Assembly: GCA_015501605.1 (NCBI GenBank)
Contig: JADNRZ010000008.1
Span: 372,001 to 436,000, forward strand
Length of the DNA: 64,000 nucleotides
Source of the DNA: Panaeolus papilionaceus
Taxonomy: Eukaryota > Basidiomycota > Agaricomycetes > Agaricales
Reading direction: 5' to 3'
This document shows, piece by piece, positions 12,501-25,085 of the stretch. Below the pieces are notes generated by a model that saw only the letters and a program-made list of their open reading frames with translations, did no database searches and had not been told where the DNA came from. Position 1 is the first letter of the stretch. The number at the start of each line of letters is the position of its first letter. A program made the translations under genes and the position numbers.

Positions 12501-13713
12501 TTATGAATCTCGGAGGATAATCGGACCACCCCAGGGAAGTGGGCCTTTGAAAAGCGCTGTCGCACCACCCTGTGTTTCGTCTGGACACCAGTCCATGAGA
12601 GCGGCCAGCTCCGGAGATGATGTATAATAAGGGGGGAATCTTGACCATGGATTTCGGAGGCGACGCTTGTCAGCAAGCACTGTGTGACAGCCATACATGT
12701 CGCGGCTGTATGGAATATATCCATTTTGTTGCTAGGCATAGGAAGAAAACACATTAATTGATAAGAGAGCACGTTTGCATAAATCGCCCATACCTCTCCT
12801 TGAACATGACTAGGACTTGAACCGTCCGTGGTATCTGGGTCTACACCTATGTATGCAAACTTGTCCTGAGGCCAGCGAAGTGCCTGCCTATGCAGATTCT
12901 CGAAACGTGCACGCTTAAACTCGTATCCGACGACAGTGACGCGCTCTGGGTATCGACCGGTGTATTCGTGGAAACGGGCTATTGAAAAAAGAAGGTTCTG
13001 GTATGAGTCTAGCGCAAAATTTTCGCTTGTTGCACGCTCGAAGGGCGGTGTTTGACTGAGAAGGAGATCTGCAGCATGTGCCAGGCGAAGGTACGATTCG
13101 CCTTCTGTGCCCGTCGAGGTTGATTTGGTCTGACCTCTAACAAATTAAAATGATCCTGTAAGTAAGGAAAACGTGTTGTTCAATGTGAGATAGTTCAAGC
13201 TACCCGGAGAATATGAGTAATGACTCTGGGTCATTGTTGGCCAGTTCTGTCCTATGATCAAGTAATACAGTCAATCTTTTGTTCAGGGAATGTAACAGAT
13301 CTCATTCACCCCTTTTTTATATGCTGAAAGAATGCATTCAGTCTAGATTTGTCCTTTTGCTGATAGGACTCTAATAACCAATCTACGTCTTTGTTCCACG
13401 AGTCTGACCCTTTCCAAATGGAATGGCACGGAACCATGATGAGGTGGTTGATCTTGTTTCGTGTTATAGGTCGAGGAAAGGCGAGAAGAAGTTTTGATGC
13501 ATATTGCAGACCATGATTCGGTAGATGGAGAGAAGTCCAATGAGATAGATTGAGAAAGAATGATATAGCTGCAAACGCGACAAGTAGATATAGCCCAAGG
13601 TTCGTAATTCGCGAACGCTGTCTCAAAGACTCCAAGATGTGTTTCCTTGGGGATCTAGACACAAAACTTCGAGTTTTGCGTTGGTATTTTGCGTGTACGG
13701 GTGAAGGAAGCAT
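12501..13713 (-). CDS. DUF218 (YdcF-like) domain membrane protein
   Basis: Four or so exons. The N-terminus has a basic stretch and one membrane segment (LGLYLLVAFAAISFFLNL) at about residues 38-56, so a type II topology is likely. The DUF218 core follows: NHLIMVPCHSIWKG, then LLIFSGGQTKS after an intron, then ENFALDSYQNLLFSIARF and a VTVVGYEFKRARF strand. It ends with a conserved tail (MDWCPDETQGGATALFKG). The pattern fits fungal DUF218 proteins that are anchored in an internal membrane. Bacterial relatives (SanA, YdcF) are linked to envelope functions; the fungal role is not defined. Confidence 0.82.
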
Positions 13714-14013
13714 AAGAGTATCAGTCCGCCAGCATTATTCTAGGAAGGTGACAGTGGTGAGTAGACAACCGCAAGAAAAGACGCTCATGTTTACAATGGT
13801 CTAAATTTGGTCATACACTGTTGCTTGGTGTTGTAAGGCACAAGGTCTTCCTAGATCATTTGGTCTCTGGTTGATTCGTTAAACTTTAGTTAGTCTGTAT
13901 TTTTACACTAATCTAGAAGTCGTGTAGCAAAGAAGAATTCGACAAGGAAACTCGTGTAGGGCAAATGTCTATATCTAAATTATATCGGCATGATAGCTTG
14001 GTTTATCCATACA

Positions 14014-15959
14014 TCATAAACCCGCCCGGAATTTATGATATTCTCGTCGGATCGCCCACTCCACAGCACCCTCTACGTCGTCTGCGAAATGAGTTGGTGG
14101 GTGTGTCGGGGGTCCATTTGCTGTATCGTAAACCCCGGTTTTCACAAGTACGGAGTGCCATTGTGCAGCGTTAGCACCGGCGATATCTAAGCAGATGGTC
14201 AGTTAACATGAAAGCCGGTTTGAGCATATTCGTGTAATACCCGATTCTGGATTATCTTTCGATGAAGAGTTTAGTCACAAATACTATTTTCAGAAATGTT
14301 AATGAGCATTTGCTTACCTCCGACCATGTACCTGTGATTTTAAAGCAATTAATAATACTTCTCAAACTTGTCATGGTTCTGAATTACGCACACACTCGGT
14401 GGTTGACTTTGTCCGTGGTACATGTGCTGTAACTGATCTTGAAGGATCTGTTTGGCGAAGTTATAGGTCTCGAGCGTGGGTTTACCGTATTGCACATAGG
14501 GGTACTCCTCTCCGGTCAAAGCCTGTACGAACGGAGTTATCAGGACGACGACACAGACATGAGGATGCTAGCACATCAACCAACCTTGAATACCGCTTGA
14601 AATGCGACTTTAAAAGCACCTTGCCCAATCCTGGGTCTATCAAAGTCAGACCTCCAAATTAGATCCGGGTTACAGAAAACCAGCTTGACAGGGTTGGTTT
14701 GCGACGACAATGCGATAGGGGGCCCTCCAACTATTCCACCTGACTGGATGACGTCGCAAGCAACCTGAACTACATTTCGTCGACAGTAAGCGGTAGCTAC
14801 ACATCAGGCAATGAGCCGTCAAAAAACACAGCTTACCATCCAATGCCCAATTTCGGGGGTCGTGATAAACAAAGATAGCAGATATAGGCGTTGATGAAAA
14901 GTCCACAGGCTTGAAAGCTATCGTTAGAAGGTACAAGTAGGAAATAGAACGGGTAAAACCTGTGCGACAGTCCGTTCTTGGGGAGACAGAGTATGAAGTG
15001 GCCAAACACTTTATCGCGCGCATTAGTGGCCATTCTCGAGGGATTTCGCAAATCATCTGGGCTTACGCAGGGTTCCATGCTAGAACATCCAATGTGGTGA
15101 ATGCCCTTTCATAGCCGTATCTGAAGAAACGGGTTGTGAGTCTGACGTTCTCTAAGATTGAGGCGAACCTACTGCTTTGCGACATTGCGGACAACGTCCA
15201 GCTTTCCACCGAGAACGAGAACAGGTTTGTCATGGTATTCATGGGCGTATTTCTTCAGAATCGTATGAGCCTGAAGATAATGGTCCGGGCTGATCTGACA
15301 ATGAATGGTTTGCATCAATGATTTAAAACTATGTTTCGATAACTTGCTGGCCGGCCAAGTTGTTTGCTTAATTTCTGCGCGCGTTCTGTTTCACCAATTC
15401 CCCCTCCATTTGTCAACTGCCAAAGAGTCAGAACACCCAGACAGTCTTACGTTCGCTTACAGACATACCAGAAGATAGGGTATTTTCCTTCAAGGAGTCG
15501 TCATATGTAAGCCCATGTAACATATTTCCAATTTGGTAGAATTTCAACTGAATACCTTTGGAATGGGTTGTCGCCATCCAGGATATCAAGTGCTCGTTTA
15601 GCTGCAGGAAGTACATTTGGACCACGAATCAGAACGCCATCCTAGAAGTCAAGCCAGTTGATTCTCAGAAGGTAGGTCTATTCAACGGTTTCTTTTCGAC
15701 CCACAATATCGAAGACAAAGGCCAATGGTGGGGCAGTCACGGTTGTAGCAGTATGTGAGTGAAAATGAGATCTCAACAAAGAGCAAGAAACCGTTGATTT
15801 ATGCCTAGCCCTCGATAAAAGCAGCTTTGATGTGTGTATAATTGGAGCGGCAACTGTCTGTCGCATGTCCAGTGGATGATGAAGAGCTCGAAGCACAAAA
15901 CTTGAGGTTCCAGCAAGCGCCAAGTTCATTGTTGGGGAGGCCGGGTGAGACGGGTTCAC
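14014..15959 (-). CDS. Mitochondrial HAD-superfamily hydrolase, HDHD5/CECR5 type
   Basis: About nine exons. The N-terminal 80 residues are rich in S, T, R and H and lack acidic residues at the start, fitting a mitochondrial presequence; translation may begin at 15959 or at an in-frame ATG at 15866. HAD motif I is FDI joined to DGVLIRG across an intron, with the nucleophile and general-acid aspartates present. Motif II is LLLTNGGGIGETERA. The C-terminal motif is MVGDNPASDIAGANAAQW, holding the metal-binding aspartates. Blocks such as GQGAFKVAFQAVFKALTGE and YVQYGKPTLETYNFA match class IIA members of the CECR5 group. Probably a mitochondrial phosphatase; substrate unknown. Splice joins restore family motifs throughout. 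Confidence 0.88.
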
Positions 15960-16130
15960 GGCCCGTTAAGCGAGAGTGTGTTCCCACAATTGAATCTTGA
16001 ACGACGACAACTTGAATGTTGACATTACCAGACTTACTTATGATCTAATGTACCACCATTTATTAAATATACAACAAGGTTAGTCAACAAAGTTCAATTA
16101 TTTACTAATTCTTACTTACTTTTTTATAGA

Positions 16131-16473
16131 ATGATACCCTTCAGAGTTCCAAAGTCATCACACCATGTTGCTGCTTCACCCTCGATTTCATTAGAGAAAG
16201 GCGACTACAGAATGAGAGCACCAAAGCAGCCACCCATCCCCATGTTATTACAAGCTGAATCGGAAAAGCCATCTCCTGCTAGACGCGGTCGACGGGTACA
16301 AAACTCAAATGGCAGTCTGTCACTCCTGCTTTTACTCTTGGTCATGGGTTGCTTCACTTGTTTCGGAACTGCTTACTATCTCTTTACCACCAGGTACGAC
16401 TCAATGCTTTCCTGTTTATCTTACCTTAATCTAATCTCATTTCAAAGCCAACGATTGCACGTCCATTACTGAT
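16131..16473 (+). CDS. Small single-pass membrane protein, hypothetical
   Basis: The ATG at 16131 opens about 87 codons: a polar, proline-rich N-terminus, a basic patch (RRGRRVQ) and one hydrophobic helix (SLLLLLLVMGCFTCFGTAYYL). A GTACGA donor near 16394 and an acceptor before 16449 would add a few residues and stop at 16473. Without splicing, a different stop is reached at 16472. By the positive-inside rule the N-terminus would face the cytosol. No family recognised; the coding call rests on the helix and splice sites only. Confidence 0.4.
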
Positions 16474-17384
16474 GCTTCACGTTTTCCCTGTCTTGTACTA
16501 CTATCATCAATTGACTTGAACCCTTGCAACAAGACCCAGATCCACCACACGCAAAACTAATGTTTAAAGGCTTAAAGCTTTGCACACATTTTTCAGTGTC
16601 TGTAGTTGATCATTGAACTGCATCCTGTGCAAGATGTGCCCTCATAACTTTAGCGAGGATCTTCAATCAATGCGTTTCAGATGTTGCTTCTACTCGGCCT
16701 TGCCCAAACCACCAATGGTCCATCAAGTCGCCGTATTATCTGGAGAAGTATTGTAAGGTGGTGCGGCGAACATTACCTCTGATGCCATCACAACATCCTC
16801 GGAAGCTTGGATTATTTTTATCTTGAAGCTCACTGCGCTTTTTGTTTCAGAAGATCATCAGCCTAGGGCAGAACTGCACTCGATTTGCTCAGGTCTAGTC
16901 TAATCCCTATGACAAAGGAATCTCATCTCGGGCTGAACCTGTACGAACCCACTTGATATGGTCAGGTAAAACAAGCTTTCAACACGACTCGTCCTCTGAT
17001 ACGACAGAGGTTGAATCATATGTCCATCGATTCCCCCCAATCGTCTACACCCTATTCTATTACGAATTTCTAGACTATAAGACTTTTGCACTAGTACATA
17101 ACACGCTCCTCCACATGCAGTGGAAATGAAAATCAGATAGGAAAACGAGATACTTTTGTATTTATTATGGTAAAAATGATTGATGTAAGAGGATTTGATG
17201 AACATTCAATTGCCGAGAGCGGTGAACCCGGGCCTCCCAGGACTGTACAGCGTTGCTATGGACTCGGTTCATCAACAATTCCCTGATCTGTTGCGGGCGC
17301 ATATCATAAAACTGAGGAGTTGGACAGCTGGATCCTTGTCCCTGGTACCCCATCCCATCCTCACCCACAAGAAATCTCCCAACA
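16474..17384. other. Intergenic region upstream of VTS1
   Basis: No gene is seen. ORFs on both strands between 16900 and 17400 overlap each other and the VTS1 5' region, and look like chance. Confidence 0.5.
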
Positions 17385-19046
17385 ATGTCGACCATTGAAA
17401 GTACTCCTCAGAGTTCCGGTTCTGCCATTGCAGATGTCGCGAACACTGTTGCTCCGGCTTCTGGTCAAGCAAATGGAGCGTCCACGACTCCCGCCACTCA
17501 GCCTACACTCGAAGGTTTTGACCGCTGGATCAAGGATTTCCAGAAGTATGAAGCGGTCCTCGTAAGTGTCGACATTGATTGTATCATTGTTTAAAACTTT
17601 ACTTATCCATTGACTTGTAGAGCGATATATCTAGGGCCAATTCCGATGTAAAGTTCAGAGAAGAGCTTGCCACTATCGAGAAATGTATGTATGTATCTAC
17701 ACGATTGGCGCTACTCCTGCTAACTTGTAATCTTTGCACAAAAGGGTTTGCTATCCTCACCGAATCCGAGAAAACAGCCTCAGTCTACTCGCTTGTCCAA
17801 AACTTGACCCAACAACAACTCAAATTCATCGCTGCGGTTGCCCAACAGAAGATCTCGCCTGAAGAAACCAAGGCCACAGGTACCGTGTTACCGGCCCCTG
17901 TAGCAGGTAAATTGCAATCTGCTGCGCTACATCATGAGCTAATATCAAACTGCCGATGCAGTTGCTCCAGAGACTCCACCAGTCGACAGCGCTGAGAAAT
18001 CTGGAAAGCCCAAGCTTAGCAAACTCGTCCGCCCACCCAGCTTGAACCTTCCTGATCTCGATTCTCCTGTTACTCCAACTCCCATTACCGCGAAGGAGTC
18101 CGCCATCGATGAACAGAGTCATCAAACCCTTCTCGCCCAGGCCGCGCTCAACCGCCTTAGTGGTGAAAGTGCTCCAAATGCTGCCAATCTGTCCAACTTG
18201 GTTGGCACTCCCTTGATCCCTCTTTACCAGAAGGACAAGGAAGGCACCTCTACGGGTAAAGCCGCCAGCTCAACCAACGCCCTTCCAGGCTTTGGAGGGA
18301 TCAACCCTTACACTCTCAACATGCTCGCTAACGCTGGGCTTTCTCCTGAGGCTCAGGTTCTTGCTGCTCAGCTTGTCATGAGCGGATTGGTTCAGCCCAC
18401 AGCGCTTGCACAGCCTTCCGCCAAGGGAAAGAAGGCGCCACCTACAGCCAGCTGGCGCACACCTACCAGCGCCCGCTACCCAGCAAGCGCTTTACGTAGC
18501 AGTGGCTTGCGTCCTAGCAGCGGTTTGAAGAGTGCCGGCCTCAAGAGCAGCGGACTCCAGAGCGCCACCCCTCTTAGTGCTATGGACTCGCCCAGGGAAG
18601 AGGACTTCGATCCTGAGATGCTCAACGATATCCCTGGATGGCTTCGTGGTCTCCGCCTTCACAAGTACACTCAATGCTTTGACGGCATGACTTGGCAGGA
18701 AATGGTTGTGCTTAACGATGAAGTCCTGGAGCAAAAGGGTGTTGCTGCTCTTGGCGCAAGGAGACGTTTACTGAGGACATTCGAACATGTCAGAAAGAGG
18801 ATGGGAATGGAAGAACCCGACAGCGCTACCCCAACCACTGCAGCCATCCCTCAAGCAGACCTTCCCAAAGTCTCTGATGCTGATCGTGTCCCCCACAGCG
18901 CTTTGCCTCGGTCGAAATTGTCGATCAATTCGCCGATCTTCCACCCCAGCTGGGAAGGCAATGTACCACACAGCGCATCCCCCGTCGTTACTACTTCTGA
19001 AGCAGTGGTCGACGGAACCACCACCCCCACCACTACGGCTGCTTGA
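17385..19046 (+). CDS. VTS1: SAM-domain RNA-binding protein VTS1/Smaug family
   Basis: Four exons; the last, beginning near 17961, carries most of the protein. The N-terminus has a conserved helical segment (FDRWIKDFQKYEAVL, later WFAILTESEKTASVY and LTQQQLKFIAAVAQQ) found in fungal Vts1 proteins. A long low-complexity, serine/proline-rich region follows, including a tandem LRSSGLRPSSGLKSAGLKSS tract near residues 250-275. The SAM domain is near the C-terminus: DIPGWLRGLRLHKYTQCFDG, WQEMVVLNDEVLEQKGV, GARRRLLRTFEHVRKR. This domain binds stem-loops of the Smaug recognition type and recruits the CCR4-NOT deadenylase. Cytoplasmic mRNA decay is the expected role. The gene has better codon bias than its neighbours. 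Confidence 0.92.
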
Positions 19047-20086
19047 AACCCTCGCAACTAAACAATGATCAGAACTGGCATTGTGATCTATATTTTCTCT
19101 CCCTCGAACATTTTCTCGGAGCTCCGTCGTGTCAAATAATTATCTAAATAAATAACAAGCTTGTGGTATCTCTGCTCAATGAAAACACTAAACACTGAGT
19201 TTTTTCCATTTCGCTTCGTAGTGAATTCACTCGACATTTGTGCTTGTCTATGATGCAGCCCAAGACTCCAAGCCAGCTAGTCCGTTGTAGCTTTCGAAGA
19301 TCTGAAAGGTGCACACTTTGATTGCACCCTGTATATAATAGGCGTGTCAATTGCCAACAATGCGGAACCTGTAGCTAAGCAAGTTCTTGACATTTCGCAA
19401 TATAGCTGTTGCTGAAAACATCGGCGGTGTTTCTGATAGGTGCCGTTTGGTGTTAAAGGACGGTCCGCTTGGTGGACATGATCATCGATCAATTGAGAGA
19501 AGCTGTTGAAGTTTATCCACACAGTCTGTGCACAGATACATTCCTCAACCTGATGTACTCAAGGCGCGAAACAATAATGTGCGTCGGAGAATAAAATATA
19601 CACATAGATGAGAATGGGATCCAATTGCATTCATTACATTGAATTGACCAAGGGTGCAATAACTTGAATAAGGCAATCGACCCAAAATCAAGGCACGGTG
19701 CTGAAAGGATTCAGACAAGATTCGGGCCGCTCTTTCAACATCTGTCTCCAAAGTAAATGAGGTTTTGAACTCTTCAGGCTGACAATACTTTAGGGCTCTA
19801 CATATGCAATTGAGCATGGTGTGCTTCGGTACGTCTTCACTCCCCAATTATGTTATCAATCACTGGCTTCTTCTGGTCCTGCGGTCTGATAGTATCCGAT
19901 CCCAAAAAAGCTGCTTATAAGCAATGCCGTCTTGTGCATCTCGGCCGTCTACATGATGTAAATTTGTCCAGATGTTGAAATGGTTGGGACACCCAGGGAC
20001 AAACGATACTCGAAAGGACGGCTGAAAAGGTCTGTTCCATGGGCATTCACAGTCGTCTGCACTGCCCATCTTTCCCATTTCCCGCC
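19047..20086. other. Intergenic region upstream of the first G-alpha gene
   Basis: Two minus-strand ORFs (19545-19847, 19860-20078) were examined; neither shows a family motif or a credible start and splice model. Nothing else is seen. Confidence 0.45.
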
Positions 20087-22030
20087 ATGATCTTCACCTA
20101 CGACAAAGAAACCGATCCTCTAGCTATAGTGACGGCTCCTCCTCCCAATGAAACTCCTGAAGAGCGTCAGATTCGTGAAAGAAAAGAACAAGAGGCTATT
20201 CAACGGAGCCGCAGTATCGAAGCGGAATTAAAAGCCGCTAAAATATCTATGAAGCGTTGGAAAGATGCTGTCAAAGTTCTAGTGCTAGGGCAAAGCATGA
20301 GTGGTACGCCCTCCATTATATATGTCATCTCTATGGCTTGACACCCTGACAACATGTAGGTAAATCTACCACCATAAAAAGTACGCAACTTTATTCGATA
20401 TACATACAACGCAAAGATCAATGACCTTAATAATTACATCACAGACTTCCAAATAACCTATGCGCACAAAGCATGGGCAGAGGAACGACATTCCTGGAAA
20501 GCTGTTATCCTTTTTAACTTGGTGCATACAGTAAACATTATAGTCACCGCCGTCCAAGACACCATCGACCGTTCAGGACTTGGATCGGATTCGGCTGATG
20601 CCGACATGCAGCCTACCAGAGAACACCAAAGTGTTTTACTTCGATTGGTACCCCTGCGTCGAATAGAGGATGAATTGAAATCACACCTCGGGGCTGGTAC
20701 CACCGAAGTTGACATTTCCCCCAGGAGCCCAGACTTACGAGAAAACACGAAGGACCTAGAGTTGAACAGGGCACTTGTGCAGGAATTTACTTTTAGGTCT
20801 TCTTCAGGTTGGAAGAGTATCTTGGCTCAGGTTAAAAAATCACAATCTGGAAAGGATCCTCTATTTCATCAAACCCTTTGTCAAGTCGTGGCCAGCTGTA
20901 GGCAAGATATTCAATGGTTGTGGAACGATTCTGTCACCCAATCAATCTTACAACGTCGTCATCTAAAATTAGACGACGCGCCAGGCTTGTACGTGAAGAC
21001 TGATGCTCGATAATTCCTACTGCTAACCTCAAAGCACATTGTTCACTGCAGTTTCTTGGATGACATTGATCGGGTTACGGCTGACGATTATGAACCAACA
21101 GACTCTGATATTGTCCGTGCACGGCTAAGAACAACTGGTGTCCAAGAATATCACTTCACGTTGGACAGAGGTGAGAAAGATTGTTCATCTCATTCTTCCT
21201 GTTAGCTGATCAATCGGCTCACTCCCAAGCAGCCAGCGGTATTAATTTGGACTGGATCATGTACGACGTCGCTGGTAAGGCAATGTGGATATCATGAACG
21301 AAATATATTTTTACACCGTCAAACCTGTGTTTTCCAGGTATCAGGACATCTGTGAGCGCGTCTTTCTCTCACCGCGATGGCTTCTTAACAAATCTTGCTC
21401 GTTCAGAGAGCTGCCTGGATTCCCTACTTCCGAGATATAACTGCCTTGATATTCCTGGCCCCTTTATCATCATTTGACGAGCTTTTGGCTGAAGATAATC
21501 GAGTAAATCGCCTAGAAGATACGTTCGTACTGTGGAAAACGATATGCTCGAGCGAACTGTTATCCCAAGTACAAATTGTAAGTCCCAAATAAACACCGAA
21601 CGCAAAGGTCTGCCTATTAACTACCTTTAGATTTTGTTTATGAACAAAGTCGACATTCTCAAAAGAAAGCTCGAGCAAGGGGTCCAAATAAAACGATACA
21701 TCCCAGAGTATGACAAAGGAAATGACTTCCCTACGGTGTCAACATGTAAGCGCATGCAATTACATTTCCATCGTTTAGAAGGAATAACGCTGGCCTATCT
21801 TTCTTCTAGGGTTCAGACGAGTTTTTAAACGTATCTTTATGGATCATCGCAAACCAGGAAGCACCTTCATTTCCCACTTTACTTCAGTTGTTGTGAGTCC
21901 GCTCTGAGATGGCCAGTCTGTCCAGCTGAACTGAAATTGCCTACAGGATACGCAAGCCACGGGACAGACACTTCAAGCAGTTCAAGCAACTATCCTGAGA
22001 AACGACATCGCTAATGCAGGGCTCATGTAA
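20087..22030 (+). CDS. Divergent heterotrimeric G-protein alpha subunit (paralog 1)
   Basis: About nine exons give a protein close to 480 residues, longer than the usual 350, with the extra length in the N-terminus and helical domain. G-box motifs: P-loop GQSMSGKST (canonical GAGESGKST); switch I RLRTTG with the arginine kept; switch II DVAGIRTSRAAW in place of DVGGQR; NKVD intact; the TCAT loop reads TSVVDTQAT. A 21-nt exon (20360-20380) encodes GKSTTIK. The start MIFTYDKE has no glycine-2 or nearby cysteine for lipid anchoring, and the C-terminus NAGLM lacks the cysteine at -4. The fold is clear, but fast GTP hydrolysis and membrane anchoring look lost. A sister gene lies at 32047-34526. 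Confidence 0.88.
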
Positions 22031-22413
22031 CCAGTTATTTCGACGAACTGATTAATGAGGAAACATTAAGCGCGGCATGTATCCATTTTCTCCTGATCTG
22101 CCAGGGCTGTTTTTTTATCCTAGATAATCCTGTATAACGTCTCTTTTATTGTAAACCGCCATACCCGGCTTTATTTCGACAGTCAGCATGCTTGCCGTTT
22201 GTAGTTTAGTACATAGATAAGTTGTAGATCAGACATTTTCAAACTACCCTCAGCATCTACCTGCTTAATATTACCAATGTTTACCATCTTGGGGTAGCCA
22301 ATGGCGCGAGATTCATAACAGCCAGAGAGATCAAATTTCGGGAAAGGCTACAAAAATACAAATTCAGGTTCGAAAGAACCCGAGGCTAAGCAATAGGTCC
22401 AAGAGGAAAAGTA
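22031..22413. other. Convergent intergenic region
   Basis: This lies between the 3' ends of the first G-alpha gene and the dipeptidase gene. It is AT-rich and no gene is seen. Confidence 0.55.
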
Positions 22414-24654
22414 TTACAACTCCAGTCGAGGAATATCCTTGCGCTTCTTGTAGATGTCATAAGCTGGGACTGCATGACTAGTTTGCATTTCCTTTGCAAC
22501 ACGTTCAGCTCCTTCCATAACACGGAGCAGGTTGGCCCCAGTGAGGCCTGCAAGTTCGTATCTAGTCCAGCCGCGCTTGTAAAGTTCAGCGATCTAGAGA
22601 AGGAAAGTCCCGTAAATATATGTGAAGATCGAGTGAAAACTAACAAAAAGAAAAAGGGAAAACGGCCCGGCTTATTCAAATACTACTCACCAATGCAGGG
22701 TACTTTGAAACATCTTCTAGGCCCTTAGGTACGTCGTCAATTCCATCGAAATCACTTCCTAATCCAACGCTGTATCACATTGTCAAATCCAGTGGCGTAT
22801 ATGAGCCGATAGTTTGACTCACTGCTCTTTCCCTGCAACAGTGGCAATATGCTCAACATGATCAGCGACAGCTTGGACTGTAGCAAGGCCTGGATCGGCA
22901 ACGAAGAATGGTGCAAAGTTGACCTTGAAACAAGCGGAGCAAGAATCGAGTCAGCATTGGAAGGACGCGAGGCAGCGACGACTACTTACCATCACAACAG
23001 CATCAGTTTTGTCAGGTCCAAGTCCGACGAGCTCAAGGACGTCATCTGGGACATTGCGGGGAACGTTGTGTACAGCTCGTGCAGACGAATGTGACCAGAT
23101 AACTGGAGCCCGGGAAAGCCTTAGTGCCTGCCTGGCGGTGTCGTCCGAAGTATGTGAGAGATCGACGAGAACCCCGAGACGGTTCATCTCATAGATGAGG
23201 GACCGACCCAACGGGCTGAGTCCATGGTGGCGGGGAATGATACCTGGCAGATAGCCACAGGAATCGGCGAATGCGTTGTGGCAAGTATGAGTAAGGGTAA
23301 CATAGCGCACTCCTAGTGCCTGGTATTGACGAAGGACCGCGATGGAGTTTCCAAGCTGATGACCTCTATAAACATCATTATTAGTGAAGGCTGTAGCTTA
23401 GCTTTCTTTGGCGTACCCTTCTACACCCAAGAGACTTGCGATCTTTCCTTGAACAATGGCGGCTTTAACATCTTCAGAAGTTAAAGCAAGGGTGAAGGTC
23501 TATATCACAGAGAGAGTCGACGATTTGATAGGTTAGTTAGAGCAGAATTTAATACCTCAGGATACTTCTCAATAAGAAGCTTTGATATGTCGATTTGCTC
23601 CAAAGTGTCCCTGTTGACAGGATCAAGGAGCAGGCATTCAGCTGCCCGTCACCTGAAGTGCATAATGTTGTATGTCCATACCGTACACGCCAATCAGCAC
23701 CAATGAAGTCCTTGCCTGCTAGGGCTGGGTCGGGGCATTGAACATATGTGGACCTGAACGCAGCCACCTTCGCATAAGCCAACCGTACAGATAAGATAAA
23801 GGCGGCACTAACCAGAAGAAACCTCCAACTTTGCCCTTTCGAAGGCGCGGGATGTCTACATGCCCCATAAAATCGCCCTCTAGGCCAATTGCAGATGCAT
23901 TGTTCGCATACTTCATCCTCGCAAGGATAGGCAAGTCTAATACACATCAGGTCATAATTCGACGTAACAAGAAGTGTCGCATACCTATATGTCCGTCCTG
24001 AAAAGATAAATAGTGGGTGGTTGAGCCTCGATTAAACCCTGGTTTACAAGGGGATGAAAAAGGTTGTCCACTCACAATAACAGGTGCCTTTTCGAGGATG
24101 AGGTTGGCAGCAAGGAGAGGATCCTTGGGAAGAGTGCCGATCCAAGGTCCAACATAGGGAGCCAACTTGTCCTCGAAGCCAACAAAGAGAATAAGGGCAG
24201 CTAGGAATAGGAGGGCAACTAGACCGCCTACGATCATGCGGCTCTTCGAGTTGGATTCGGCCCTTGCTTCCTGGCTCTCTGAGTCATTATGGTAGTTGCC
24301 ATTGCTCCCCCCGGCAATGAGAGGCGACGTTTCTGAAGTTCGAGCGTTAGAACTGTAGTTGTTGGTGGTCATGGGTGTAGAAGGTAGAATGCGCTGTGCT
24401 GCGGCAAGGAGGATGGATTGACCTGCAGCTTTCAATGCTTCAGATTTATTGTTGTTGCTGCTGCTGCTGGCGTGTTGCTGTGTACTGTTGCCGTTGTCCT
24501 TTGAGTGAGATGAAGGAGTGCCAATGAGTTGTTTAATTCCAGATTTCAATCGATCCCTCTTGGACGTGGAACCGTTCGCACTGTCACCGCTGCTGGAAGA
24601 ACCTGACGAAGACGAGCTCGACGAACTCCCACTTGAGCTTCGGGAGCGCACCAT
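22414..24654 (-). CDS. Membrane dipeptidase, peptidase family M19
   Basis: Multi-exon. The N-terminal 140 residues are serine/asparagine-rich low complexity, followed by one membrane helix ([21 protein letters not shown]), giving a type II protein with the enzyme outside the cytosol or in a lumen. The M19 core has the zinc ligands in order: HxD in DGHIDLP, the bridging glutamate in GVEGGHQLG, histidines in [15 protein letters not shown] and IWSHSSAR, and the terminal aspartate in [11 protein letters not shown]. By family it cleaves dipeptides, in animals also leukotriene D4 and cysteinylglycine. Bacterial-like and fungal M19 proteins usually lack the long serine tract, which may be cytosolic and disordered. 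Confidence 0.92.
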
Positions 24655-25085
24655 TATAATTAGACGACAGCCTGTGAGGATGTATAGATGATTGCATCAT
24701 CTGTGTTCCACTCGTTATAAGAGCAGCTCGTGGTGGTTCCGCCAAGAGAATGCGATTAACATGCGCCACATCATTGTTCAACAGCCGGCTTATGCGAGGT
24801 TTTCATGTCCCATAATGACAGAACATACTTACCACTTGAAATATCGAGAAAACACAGATAAAACTCATCCGTACAGAGGTAAATTTGGGGGTTCTTTGAT
24901 ATATTTGAATATTGTGTTACAGTACAGCGACCACGTTCACCCCCAACATGGAAGAAACCAGGTAATAGAATAGATAATGCAACAGAAAGCGGACGAAGAT
25001 GATGCGTTAAAACAAACAGAAAAACTATGGTGTATCAATGACGAGAACTCTACTTTTCACAACCCAAGAGGTATATTCCAGTCAT
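24655..25085. other. Intergenic region
   Basis: This lies upstream of the dipeptidase start and downstream of the fumarate reductase stop, both on the minus strand. No gene is seen. Confidence 0.55.

Noticed and set aside
19545..20078. Two minus-strand ORFs upstream of the first G-alpha gene
   Set aside because: Read partly like protein but have no credible start, splice sites or family match.
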